From the NCBI GenBank assembly GCA_030704615.1, contig CM060732.1, forward strand, positions 79,256,171-79,320,170: 64,000 nt of DNA, in the 5' to 3' direction. Positions 29,446 through 39,849 of this stretch are shown here, in pieces. The translations under genes and the position numbers were made by a program. The notes beneath the pieces are model-generated. The model worked only from the letters and a program-made list of their open reading frames with translations. It was not told where the DNA came from and did no database searches. How positions within the stretch are numbered: the first letter of the stretch is position 1; each line of letters starts with the position of its first letter. The DNA is from Takakia lepidozioides (taxonomy: Eukaryota > Streptophyta > Takakiopsida > Takakiales > Takakiaceae).

Positions 29446-32400
29446 CGCGAAAGTTGGGACTCCCGACAAGTGACGTGGGGGCCTCTATTGAGGTGCGCTC
29501 TGCCAAAGGAGAACCTCAGTTGGCGACAAGGTTGGCGTTTGATGTTCCTCTTCAACTGGGGAGTTGGGAGGGACGTGAGAACTTCACTATCTGCGAGATC
29601 GATGGAGTGGATCTCATTTTGGGAATGACCTTTTTGAGCAAATCCGGAGCGGTCATAGATGGCCGCAAGAGAGTAGTCACGCTGCCATGTGGGAATGGTG
29701 GCGAGGTTTTACGAGTGTCGGAAACGCCCAAATCCGTGGGAGGGCGAATAAACCTTCTATCAGCAAAGGAGTGGGCCGTGGAGGAGACACACGAGTCCCA
29801 GTTTTTGCTTTACATTAGAGAAGTGAAAGGAGAAGGCGATGGGGAGCCGAGCCCAGATTGGATCAAGGGGATTTTGGAGAAATACCAGGATGTGATGCCG
29901 GAGGATTTACCAAGCGGCTTGCCACCGCGAAGAGGAGTTGACCACAAAATTGAGGTGATACCGGGATCGGAACCGCCTGCCAAGGCGCCCTACCGGTTGA
30001 GCCACAAAGAGTTGGTCGAGCTGAAGACTCAGCTCAAAGATCTAATGTCAAAGGGGTACATCCGGCCGAGTAAGTCACCTTACGGAGCCCCGGTGCTATT
30101 TGCAGACAAGAAGGATGGGACGCTGCGGATGTGTGTCGATTACAGGGCTCTGAATAAGGTGACTATCAAAAACCGGTACCCTTTGCCAAGGATCGACGAC
30201 CTCTTCGATCGGTTGGCAGGAGCGAAGTATTTCAGCCGGATCGACTTGCGCTCCGGCTATCACCAAATTCGGGTGGCGGAAGGAGATGAGGAGAAGACCG
30301 CGTGCAGGACAAGGTATGGTTCATATGAGTTCTTGGTGATGCCTTTTGGGCTCACCAATGCACCAGCGACATTTAGCACGCTGATGAACAGCCTTTTCCA
30401 GGAGTGGTTGGATGACTTTGTGATCGTGTACATCGACGACATCTTGGTGTACTCGAAAACAAAGGAGGAGCACCTGGAGCACCTCAAAAGGGTGTTCCAA
30501 AAATTGCGAGAAGGGAAGCTGTATGCCAAAGCTTCAAAGTGCGAATTCGGGGTCACAAAAGTGGAGTTCTTGGGGCACGTGATTACACAGGATGGGATCA
30601 AAATGGATGACAGAAAGGTGAGGGCGATCTTGGACTGGGAGCCTCCGACTTCGGTCCCGGGAGTGCGATCCTTCCTAGGACTCGCCTCCTATTACCGGAA
30701 GTATGTGAGAAATTTCGCCAAGATCGCGGGGCCGCTGTCGGACCTTCTGTGTAAATCCAAAGTCTGGGTATGGAACACATTTTGTGGCCAAGCTTTTGCT
30801 GAATTGAAGCAGCGGATGACGGAAGCTCCAGTCTTAAAAATCCCGGAGTTCGATCGTCCGTTTGAGATTCATACAGATGCATCGGACTTCGCAATTGGGG
30901 GTGTACTTATGCAAGATGGACGTCCAGTGGCTTACGAAAGTAAGAAACTGAATGAAGTGGAGCGACGGTGGCCGACGCACGAAAAAGAGATGAAGGCGGT
31001 GGTACATTGCCTTGAACTCTGGCGCCACTATGTTGGTTCCAACCCAGTGAAGGTGTTCACGGACAATGTCACGGTGAAGTATTTTGCCACGCAGCCCAAG
31101 TTGTCCCCAAAACAACTTAGGTGGCAAGATACTTTGGCAGTGTTCGACGTGGATATCCAGTACAAACCGGGACGGGACAATGTGGTGGCCGATGCTTTAA
31201 GTAGAAAGCAGCAGCTCTTGTTGGTGTACAAGGGCGAGACGGCGCTCCAAAGGAAGATCCGGAAGGCTTGCCGGAAGGATGAGCTGGCAAAGTGCGTGAT
31301 GCAGAACTTGAGAATGGGGGTTAAATCGCAGTTCCACTTGCAAAACGGACTGCTCCGGTATAAGCAAAAACGTCTCTATGTGCCAAAGGGAGGGATCAGG
31401 GATAGTCTCTTGAGAGAATGCCATGATAGCCCGCTTGCGGGCCACGGTGGAGCCAAGCGCACTGCGGCACTCTTGAAGAAAGAGTATTTCTGGCCCAAAC
31501 TGAGGGAGGAGGCAGAGGAGTATGTTAAGACATGCACCACATGCCAACAAAACCGGAGCGAGTATAAAAAGCAAGCGGGGCTGTTACAACCCTTGCCGAT
31601 TCCAGAGGGGACTTGGGAAAGCGTCTCGATGGATTTCATGACTGCTATGCCGCTGTCAAAAGGATTCGATGCAATCATGGTGGTGGTAGATAGGTTCAGT
31701 AAAATGGCCCATTTCATCCCCACCAAGGAGACGGCAACTGCGCAGGAGACAGGGCGACTTTACTTCGCCCACGTCTTAAAGCATCATGGAGTCCCGAAGG
31801 ATATTGTCTCGGACCGCGATCCAAAGTTTACGAGTAAATTCTGGAGAGCACTTTGGAAGAAGATGGGGACGAGGCTGAAGATGAGCACCGCCTTCCGACC
31901 TACGACGGACGGCCAAACGGAAAGAGTGAATTCCGTAGTGAAGCAATTCTTGCGGAATTACGTGTCGGCAGACCAATCAGACTGGATGGAACACTTAGAC
32001 GCGGCAGAGTTCTGTTATAATAACACAGAACACTCCGCGACGGGAGTTTCCCCTTTTGTGTTGGTCTATGGAAAAGCACCTCTGGTGCCGACAAGTTGGG
32101 CCGCCCAGGACGTTGAGGAACCGGCAGTAGCGGCGGTACTGGAAGAACGCGAGCGTTTGTTGAAGCTCGCAAAGTACAACATTGCCAAAGCTAGGAAACG
32201 GTATGAAAGGCAGGCGAATCGGAAGCGGAGGGAAGTGAAGTTTGAGGCAGGCACAGAGGTCTGGTTGAACATCAAGAATTTTCGACTACCTCCGGAAATG
32301 AGTCCGAAGTTCGTACCTCCGTATGCGGGTCCCTTTCGCATTCGGAGGGTTATGAATGAGGATGTGTATGAATTGGAGCTGCCAGCAAACAGCAAGGTGC

Positions 32401-32696
32401 ACCCAGTATTCCATGTCTCCCTTTTGAAGCCTTACTTCAAAGATGAAGCACGTCCGAATCGGCAGCAAGTGTTGCGTCCGCCACCTATGCTGTTGGATCA
32501 TGAAAATGAACCCGAGTACGAGGTGGAGGCAATACTTAAGTCGAGGAGGTTCAAGAACCGAGAAACGGAGTATCTCGTCAAATGGAAGGGCTATCATCTT
32601 GTGGAGGCATCTTGGGTGCGTGCCTCAGAAATGGGAAACGCATCCGAGGCAGTTGCAGCGTTCGAAGGGCGACCTCAAAAGCGGAAGAAGCGTTGA
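29446..32696 (+). CDS. Chromovirus Pol: protease end, RT, RNase H, integrase, chromodomain
   Basis: A long open frame; the first ATG at 29454 is not a true start. It opens with the protease C-terminus (LILGMTFL). RT lies at ~175-350 ([42 protein letters not shown]). RNase H lies at ~465-590 ([21 protein letters not shown]). The integrase HHCC domain is at ~655-700, and the DDE core has Asp in SMDFMTAMP, Asp in VSDRDPKF and Glu in [13 protein letters not shown]-type module follows. The C-terminal chromodomain at ~1020-1060 reads [20 protein letters not shown] and [13 protein letters not shown]. Chromodomains direct insertion to histone-marked chromatin. All catalytic residues are present. Confidence 0.95.
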
Positions 32697-33602
32697 TGGG
32701 GACATCAACCTTGGAGCGTGGGGGAGGAAATGCATGCTTAGCCCGGTTTAGCTAGCTCAGGAATCCGATTGCAAAAACTTGTATTGTACAAAAATTTGTG
32801 ATAAAGGAAATGGGTTCCAAATATTGTGCGTCCTATTGTGTTTGGAATGGTGATGCATGGTGTGGTTGGCTGGTGTGTAGAATGCATGCTAGCTTACAAA
32901 AGTGGGAGAGGTAAATTGGGTTAATCGTGTGTTTGCGCAGTGCCGAAATCGGGTGACTCCCATCCAAGGGGCAAGGAAACTTGCGCCTTATTTGGGAGTT
33001 CAAGTGCTAGTGCGCACCTGGCGCGTGCGCGTACTATAACTGCGCTACCGAGGGGGTTGCCTTGTAGTGCGGGCTAACGCGGAAGCTACGTGCTTCCGTT
33101 CACGTACTATAATCGTGTAGCCTCGGGACGAAGTCGTAGTGCGGCTTCGGCGTGTTCCCGTACCTCAGGCCAGCATTCCAAGGCGGACCCAATTGTAGTG
33201 ATTGGGGCGCACGGTTGGTTCAAGGTTATCTTCCTAGTCAAAGAGGGTTCCAGGTGAACCCTTGCTCAAGGTGATGCCAAAAGCGGCATCATGAGCGATC
33301 GCAAGCAATGTTGTTGCAGTAAGGCGATTCGATCCTCGGGGAGGATCGTTCCTTGGCCTTGAAGTAGGCCAAGAAGAGTGCACTGGGAGGAGCTGGAGAG
33401 GCTCCACCCTTGGCCGGGACTTGGAGGAAGTCGGCCGAACTAGCTAGTGGAGAGTGGAGTCAAGTGTGGGGTTTGGTTCTTTGCCATGGGACGCCATGGT
33501 ACGGAAACAAACTCCTTGATGTGGGACGCCACAACTTGGATGTTCGTTTCTACAAAATGGACAAGTCGATGAGGACATCGACTCCCTGTTGGTAGGGGTG
33601 TG
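32697..33602 (+). other. Chromovirus 3' non-coding region and polypurine tract
   Basis: About 900 bp between the Pol stop and the 3' LTR with no supported gene. It contains two similar GC-rich blocks around 33030-33130 (cgtactataa...gcgctaccgagg / cgtactataatcgtgtagcctcggg). A short purine tract, ggtaggggtg, directly precedes the 3' LTR. Confidence 0.6.
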
Positions 33603-34325
33603 TGTCGCGGCCCTTTGCCTTGAGGGCAGGGGGTCGGGACACATGAGGGGCTGCCCCTGTGGTGGGGGCAGCGGCAGCGATAGGTATGGGGGGCTGAAGC
33701 ACCCTTGAGTGCCCAAGGCACTCAAGGAGGCGGAGGCGCTCACTAGGTGGAGCCCCGCACACCGGGTTGCGGTGGAGGTGGCTCCACAAGGGGTGGTGGT
33801 AGCTTAGTGGGACTTAGTGGGGGTGGCATAGGACTCACCATGGGGTGGAGACCTCGAGGTGGGAGTCGTGGGGAGTCTTGGGACTCATCACGGTCCATTG
33901 GGGCCGCGGTGAGTGGGCCAAGACTCACCGCGACTCACCACCGGGAGTCGAGGGTTTTCGTGGTGGTTCGCCATAAAATGGCATGGCTGGTTATGAAACC
34001 CCGCGGACAGCTACAGAAGTATATATAGGGAGTAGTAACCCCGAGAACGGTGCAAGCCCGTTGGTGACCAAAAACTAGTGAGTAAGCGAGCGAGCCGGAA
34101 AGCGACCAAAGAGTGGGGAGCTGTTCCGGACTGCCATCTACCAAAGGGAATTCTCCTAGTCCCAAATAGGTGGAGGGTTTAGAGGGAAGCGGAAGGGGAC
34201 CGTTATGTCCCGGTGAGCAGCCGAAACTCCAAGTTGGCCCGGCGGCCAGGTTGGGAGTCAGGCGCGCGCATCAAAGCGAGTAACTATGACTTGAAGGGGA
34301 GTTTACCGAATTGAGGTGTGCGACA
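33603..34325 (+). repeat. 3' LTR of the chromovirus (723 bp)
   Basis: Matches the 5' LTR along its length. The single difference seen is one C fewer in the run at about 33998. Followed by ATGTG at 34326-34330. Confidence 0.92.
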
Positions 34326-35190
34326 ATGTGCCACTGATGGGTGATTCTCTGGGCAGGGTGAATTGCCAGTGTGCATCAAGTCCGGTCGTGGCTTGGGGTC
34401 AGCAGTGCTGCTGGATGGCAGCTGCAGTGGATCACAGGCTCATCGTCCACGGCTATTGGTGGACTAACTTGATGCCACCCCACTGCTCAAGCGTGCATTT
34501 GATGGGGTGCAGCGGCCAACACCTTACAATGGAAACATTTTGGACACAGGAGGCAGTCTCAACGTGTGAGACACGATGACCGTTCGCCTTTGGCATGGTC
34601 AACAGGGTGGTGTGTCAACCACGAGCAGCATTACCTACACTGCTCAGCTTCCCAGGATCCCATGCTTTTCGGGATGGTGGACCTGGCTGCAACAGATAGT
34701 GGAGCCTAATGCCGACGAGCGAGAGCGGGCTATGGGGTTTTCCACTGGGACCACGGCGGTGTCTTCTCTTTCTGAGGCATCACGACGTCAGGTGTTGGGG
34801 CAAGCAATGGATCTCAATTGCTTGACCTGGATTATCAGCTTGGCTATGGTTGAGCAACGTAGAGTACGGAGTGCACTTCCCTTGACGGTCTCTCTGCCTA
34901 CCGAGACGGTACAGGCAGCGAGTGGGGCGAGCCGGTGGAGGACCACGGGGTGTAGATATCCATGGCACACGTGGGAGGTGCTCGAGGTCCAGGGGAGTTG
35001 GCAGCCAAGGCAGCTGTGATGGATGAGGTTAGGGATTCTTCTCGGGTTGAGGAGGTTCTCAATGATGAGATTGGGGCAGGATGAGGCCTTGTCATTGACT
35101 GAGGAGGAAGGGAGTACTGCTCAAGAGAGTTGCCAGCATAGCAACACGGGACGCGTCCTCTACCTCTAAGCCCACTGGACTTAAGGTTGC
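34326..35190 (+). pseudogene. DNA methyltransferase 3' part and spacer (copy 3)
   Basis: Resumes at ATGTGCCACTGATGGG, the V-P-L-M-G codons of motif VI. It continues as a frameshifted version of 10860-10490, including the motif VIII region (ctattggtggactaac for WWTN). The spacer, LDLNCLTWIISLAM-type sequence near 34810, and a linker lead into RT. Several indels relative to copy 2; not translatable as a unit. Confidence 0.8.
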
Positions 35191-35194
35191 AGTT

Positions 35195-36165
35195 ATGGAG
35201 GACAATTGGGAGCCTAACATTGGACCCATTGTCACCGGAGGAGAGAGACGACGTATGCGGCGGTTCCTGAGGGCTTACAAGAATTGCTTTGCCTTCAGTT
35301 TGAAGGACTTGGGAGCACTGAAGGGTCAAGAGATTTGCATTGAATTGGCTACTGACACGCCAATCTTTCGGAGACCCTATAGATACAGTGACATGGAGAG
35401 GTCCTTGATTCAGATGAGAACTCAGGAATCTTGGGAGGCAGTTTGGTGGAGCTCTCTGGTGGAGAGTATGCTTCAGCCACAGTGATGCCAGCCAAGAAGG
35501 ATGTCTATGGCAATTGGAGGAGAGACGTATGTGCGGTGATTACCGGCCTGTAAATCGTCAGACCAAGTCCGATAGGTATGCCATGCCGACACCAGAGGAG
35601 ATCTTTGATGCCATTGGGCATTCCAAGGTCTTTAGCACATTGGATTTACGATCCGGATATCACCAGTTGCCGATCAGGAGGCGGATAAGCACAAGACGGC
35701 ATTCTGGGGGATCAATGAGCACGGGAAGGGATTGCCTATACCAGTGGCGGTTCTTACCATTTGGGCTTAAAAACGCTCCTGCTGAGTTTCAAAGGGTCAT
35801 GGACAGGATTTTAGCAGGGGTGGAGTTTGCTCAGTGCTACATAGATGACATCATCATCAATCTTAGTGCTACGGTGGAGAGCATGAGAGACACTTCAGGG
35901 GGTATTTGAGCGCTTGAGGACGCACGGATTGAAGTTACATCCGGGAAAGTGCAAGTTTTTCCACAACCAGATTGAGTATCTGGGTCACATGATATATCCT
36001 GGAGGATTGGGGGTACAGCAGACTAAGGTAATCCATTGCACAGGTTCCACGCCCCACGGATGTGAGCCGAGTTCGAGCTTTCATGGGGTTAGCAAACTAT
36101 TATAGACGGTTTGTTAAGGGATTTAGTGCCATTGCAAAGCTCTAACCAAGCTGACCAATGTGGAC
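35195..36165 (+). pseudogene. Reverse transcriptase (copy 3)
   Basis: Frames at 35195-35485, 35514-35909 and 35914-36105 together encode [61 protein letters not shown], the active-site CYIDDIII and LHPGKCKFFHNQIEYLGH. Frameshifts near 35440, 35690 and 35890 break it. It is a clear counterpart of 9970-8950 minus. Confidence 0.85.
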
Positions 36166-36700
36166 CAGGAGTGGCAGTGGGAAGATGAGCAAGAACAAGC
36201 TTTTCCAGAGCTCAAGGCGAGGTTGACCTCGGCGCCCATCTTGAGACGACCTATTAGGGGCGTCCTTTAAAGCTGTATACAGATTGGAGCATGCTGGGGC
36301 TTGGAGCGGTGCTCACACAGGTGGATGATGAGGGAGAGAGTTCGTAGTGGCTTACACTAGCCGCTCGAACAATGGCTGGCTGAGTCTAAGTATGCTCATA
36401 TGAGGAGAATGCTTAGCTGTAGGGTGGGCCGTGGCACACTTCAGGTGCTATCTATACGGCAATCTCTCACCCTTGTCACGGATCACCAACCACTCAAGTG
36501 GTTGATGGAGTCAGACAAGCTTACGGCGAAGCTGCATGGTGGGCACTCATCCTTCAAGAGTATGACTTTCAGGTGGTGCATCGACCGGGTTTGGGTCAAT
36601 CGCAATGCAGATGGGTTGAGTCGCAATCCATGCACGAGCCAGCAGGATGACACTGGAGCTCGTGGCATGGTGAGACGGACGAGAGATGGTGCCCGGATGG
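36166..36700 (+). pseudogene. RNase H and connection (copy 3)
   Basis: Encodes, with frameshifts, the RNase H region: LVTDHQPLKWLMESDKLT, VNRNADGLSRNPCTSQQDD. The N-terminal catalytic Asp region is recognisable near 36275 (tatacagattggagc). Counterpart of 8950-8500 minus. Confidence 0.75.
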
Positions 36701-37083
36701 CATGCATCTGCATTTCTGTGTACTTGGCAGCGGAAGGCCAGGTTGGACCTGCAACAGGGATTACTGTAGATCAAGTGTCTGAGGACCCTAGCGCAATGAG
36801 CCAGGTGGTGCCAAAGATATACATGAGGATTCAGTTGTTGGACCCCCTACTACCTCCGCACTGGAGACCTGCAATCACTGTGACTGCCAAGGAGAGGGAT
36901 CTGATCTACAACGAGCAAGTAGGTTCAAGTGGGAGGGGACACACCTGCTCCCGAGTGTGGGAGATTGGTCGAGTGAGGATTGTGCCTCACCCAACACAGC
37001 GGGCAACGGTTAGTGCGGCATTCCCATGAGGAGTTGGGGCCTTTGGGTGCGACGCACTCATAGTCTACTGCAAAGGGCCAGTA

Positions 37084-38271
37084 TTGGTTGGCGTGGTATG
37101 CACACAGAGGTGCAAACAATTTGTGGCTAGGTGGCATGGTCATGTGATAGGGTGCGTGCTTCATTCAACGCCCCTACTCCACAATTGCACCCTCTTCCGA
37201 TCATGGGAATTGGGCTACATGTGGAGTCTTGACTTCGCAGGGCCGTTGCCACTAACCATGCGCCACAACAAGTACGTGTTGGTGATGGTGGAGCACTTCT
37301 CCAAGTGGATTGAATTGGTTCCATTGCCTGATAAAGCTAGTGAGGGAGCTGCGTATGCATTCTTGGATTGTGTGCTTAGCCGATTCGGTGCTCCAGCTGA
37401 GGTACTCACGGACCAAGGGAGAGAGTTCTTGGGGGAGTTTCAGGCTTTGTGTGACAAGGCCTTGATAGACCACCGCACCACTTCTCGGGATCATCCTGAG
37501 GCCGATGGCTTGGCAGAGAGAGTTGTTCAGACAGTAAAGAGGGGTTTGCGCAAGTATGGCTTGCAGAAGGGACACCTAGGAGATTGGGACCTTCAGTTAC
37601 CCTGGTTAGCCATGGGCTATAGGTTCAGCAAACAAGCATCACTTGCCTCCTTCTCACCATACTTTCTTCTCTTTGGCCGAGAGCCGGATTTGCCGACATC
37701 CATTCGCAGAGAAGCTGCTACAATTCTTAATCTTGACGATCCGGACGTGTGGGCACGTGCGTGTGAGCAGCGTGCAGAGTTGTTCAAGAAAGTCATGCCC
37801 ATGGCTTTCGAGAACCTTGCCATTGCACAACATCGTGATACGTTGAGGTATGCTAGCATACGTGGTGGGGGCTATCGTCCTGGGGTTCGGAGATTCAACC
37901 CTGGTGACTATGTTTATCTGCAGCAGACTGCTCCTACGACCTTGGATGTGACTGCAGGACGTACTATTTTGAGGGTTCGAGAGGAATTGCCCTCAAGAGT
38001 CCTGATCTTGGAGGGTCGGGATGGCATGATTTGGAAGGACCATGTGCGTAATTGCGCGCCATGTCATATTCCAAATGTTGATGGAAGGGTTGACCCAAAC
38101 CTGACAGTGGTACCTGCAAGTTTGAGGTGCATGTTGTGTGGGTCTGCTAGAGGGGCAGCCATCATGCTAGTGTGTGATCAATGCTCTAGAGGTTGGCATA
38201 TGGGATGCTTGACTCCACCTCTTGAGATGGTTCCTGATGGGGATTGGTTATGTCTGCATTGCATTGGATAG
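37084..38271 (+). CDS. Integrase core with C-terminal PHD finger (copy 3)
   Basis: An uninterrupted frame of 395 codons. The N-terminal ~45 residues are frameshifted zinc-domain sequence. The DDE core has Asp in SLDFAGPLPL (~50), Asp in EVLTDQGREFLGEF (~110) and Glu in EADGLAERVVQTVK (~143), then FSPYFLLFGREPD. The C-terminal domain has NPGDYVYLQQTAP and a beta-rich stretch. Residues ~348-392 form a C4HC3 PHD finger: CMLC, then CDQC, H in GWHMGCL, and CLHC, with the usual Trp-adjacent spacing. In most chromoviruses a chromodomain occupies this position. A PHD finger could tether the integrase to a histone H3 tail state; that is inference. The A-M-B terminus follows. Confidence 0.88.
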   Translation: MVGVVCTQRCKQFVARWHGHVIGCVLHSTPLLHNCTLFRSWELGYMWSLDFAGPLPLTMRHNKYVLVMVEHFSKWIELVPLPDKASEGAAYAFLDCVLSRFGAPAEVLTDQGREFLGEFQALCDKALIDHRTTSRDHPEADGLAERVVQTVKRGLRKYGLQKGHLGDWDLQLPWLAMGYRFSKQASLASFSPYFLLFGREPDLPTSIRREAATILNLDDPDVWARACEQRAELFKKVMPMAFENLAIAQHRDTLRYASIRGGGYRPGVRRFNPGDYVYLQQTAPTTLDVTAGRTILRVREELPSRVLILEGRDGMIWKDHVRNCAPCHIPNVDGRVDPNLTVVPASLRCMLCGSARGAAIMLVCDQCSRGWHMGCLTPPLEMVPDGDWLCLHCIG

Positions 38272-38518
38272 TGGGAATGGATACAACCATGGAAGGCTAA
38301 CAAGAAACGCAAGGCCCAGCTACTAGGAGACCTTGAACACACGAGGTCCTGGCTCAAGTTCACAGATTGCAAGACGGCGACTAACGATGGGCTACTCTTG
38401 TACCCGGCCTCTTGGTCTATAGGGTTTGAGTGCAATAGGGACAGTGATAGAGGACTTAGTACGGTTGTGGCTATTACATCTTGTAGCTATCTGGAGGTAG
38501 AGGGACCTACCCACCAGC

Positions 38519-38530
38519 TAGGGGGGCGAT
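38519..38530 (+). other. Polypurine tract of gypsy copy 3
   Basis: taggggggcgat directly before the A repeat, equivalent to 3073-3083 and 6679-6692. Confidence 0.6.
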
Positions 38531-39053
38531 TGTGGCAAACTACTTTATTGTGCATATATGTGTGGTGTGGTTTGGACAGCGATGTAGTTATGTAGCGATA
38601 CGTATGCGCACGACAGCTGTCAAGTTAAATAAGCACAGTGTGAAAACAACTAGAATAAAGCTAGTTATTTATATTTAACACTTGGATTTAGGTCAAGTGT
38701 TAAATCAGGTGTCAAGTTTAGTTTGACACCTGAACCGCCTTATCTTCACGAGAGCGGCAGTCGCGCAGCTCATCTCTCTCGAGTTGAGCCTGCGCGACCG
38801 AGCTCCTTCACGCTTAGAAGCTGAGTATGCTTATGAAGGGATGATAGGTTGTTGTGGGGTGGAGTCCCCATAGCTTGGGGTGCCCCTGGCTCGACTACTA
38901 TTTTAAAGAGTGATGGTGTTGGTTTTCATGTTTCTTGTGTGAACAGTGTGTCTTTTAGTTTTTATCATTGTGGCAGACTACTTTATTGTGCATATATGTG
39001 TGGTGTGGTTTGGACAGCGATGTAGTTATGTAGCGATACGTATGCGCACAACA
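38531..39053 (+). repeat. Gypsy 3' terminus, A-M-B arrangement (copy 3)
   Basis: A is 38531-38615 (85 bp, TGTGGCAAAC...GCACGACA), then GC, M is 38618-38967, and B is 38969-39053 (85 bp). A and B agree at 83 of 85 positions. B ends at GCACAACA and unrelated sequence follows. Confidence 0.75.
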
Positions 39054-39423
39054 ATGCGGACTCATTCTTTCATGTCATCTTCTTCATCACATGCCATGAT
39101 TGTTCTATATTGGTTTTGTATGTCATCTGATATGGCAACCATTTTGTGCAATTTTTTTTTACATATCTGACCTCACATCATGGTGTAATTTATTGCATCC
39201 TCCCTGATGTTTTCATGAACGTCAACTTGGCAGTGGATGTTCTTCTAAAACCACAATACATACTTATATTGTCTCCAAAAAATGTTTGGAGGATTATTGT
39301 TCATGGTTATATTGTGCATAAATTAGCCAAATAATCATATATATCGCTTTATTCAATAATAAATTTTGTTTATTCATATTTCTCATATTATTTCTGGACC
39401 AAACAAAAGTCCATAATTAATTA
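39054..39423. other. AT-rich stretch, no gene
   Basis: Nothing recognisable between the gypsy B repeat and the next M repeat. Confidence 0.4.
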
Positions 39424-39756
39424 AAATAGTGTTTAAAGAAGAATAATACAAGCACAAGCTCATGCGAGCTCACAAAGCTGAAGCATAAACTCATGCATAT
39501 ATAACCTCATCACTCAAATACAAGTCAAGCCAAGTGCACCCCACACCATGGGGAATCCACGCTACGGCGCCATAGCTAGGCGCGGTGAGGCTCAATTCGA
39601 GAAAGATGAGCCTCCCGCGCTTGCCGTGAAGATAACCACTCCAGGGCCTAAATCTGCCTTGACCCCGGATTGACACTTGGGCCAATCCCAAATGTCAATA
39701 TGTAAAAGCTAGCTATTTTCTAGCTAGTTTCACACTAGTGGTAAAATAACTTGACA
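39424..39756 (-). repeat. M terminal repeat inserted in the copia 3' LTR
   Basis: The minus strand starts TGTCAAGTTATTTTACC at 39756, directly against the copia LTR remnant, and runs to about 39424, where the expected TATCA end is lost. No A repeat precedes it, so this is again a 5'-end configuration. Confidence 0.65.
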
Positions 39757-39792
39757 ATCTAAATGTTGAATTACATCCAACACTCCCCCTTA
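39757..39792 (-). repeat. Copia 3' LTR stub and polypurine tract
   Basis: On the minus strand, ttaagggggag (polypurine tract, 39783-39792) is followed by TGTTGGATG...TTTAGAT (39782-39757), the first bases of the LTR. It then stops against the M repeat. Confidence 0.75.
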
Positions 39793-39849
39793 ATGAAAAC
39801 ATTCAAAGAAACATGAATCTATTAATCTATGGGGACATCTCATCAAAAG

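Larger units (their letters stand above)
27355..34325 (+). mobile_element. Full-length chromovirus (Ty3/gypsy with chromodomain)
   Basis: A 6971-bp element with a 5' LTR (27355-28078), a tRNA-Met-type primer site, Gag, protease, RT, RNase H, integrase, a C-terminal chromodomain, and a 3' LTR (33603-34325), flanked by the 5-bp duplication ATGTG. LTR ends are TGTCGC...GCGACA. The only LTR difference I found is one C in a C-run (27751 region), which indicates a very recent insertion. Two compensating frameshifts lie between Gag and protease. Confidence 0.93.
23995..39053 (+). mobile_element. Near-complete Ty3/gypsy with Gag-PR-DNMT-RT-RH-INT-PHD (copy 3), interrupted
   Basis: Order: M repeat (23995-24319), Gag (24446), protease (~26200), methyltransferase (26641-27354, continuing at 34326), RT (35195), RNase H (36240), integrase with PHD finger (37084-38271), polypurine tract (38519-38530), and A-M-B (38531-39053). 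A chromovirus (27355-34325) splits the methyltransferase. Without it the element is about 8.1 kb. Gag to protease stay in one frame broken by three stops, so the ancestral element probably encoded one long polyprotein. Confidence 0.85.
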
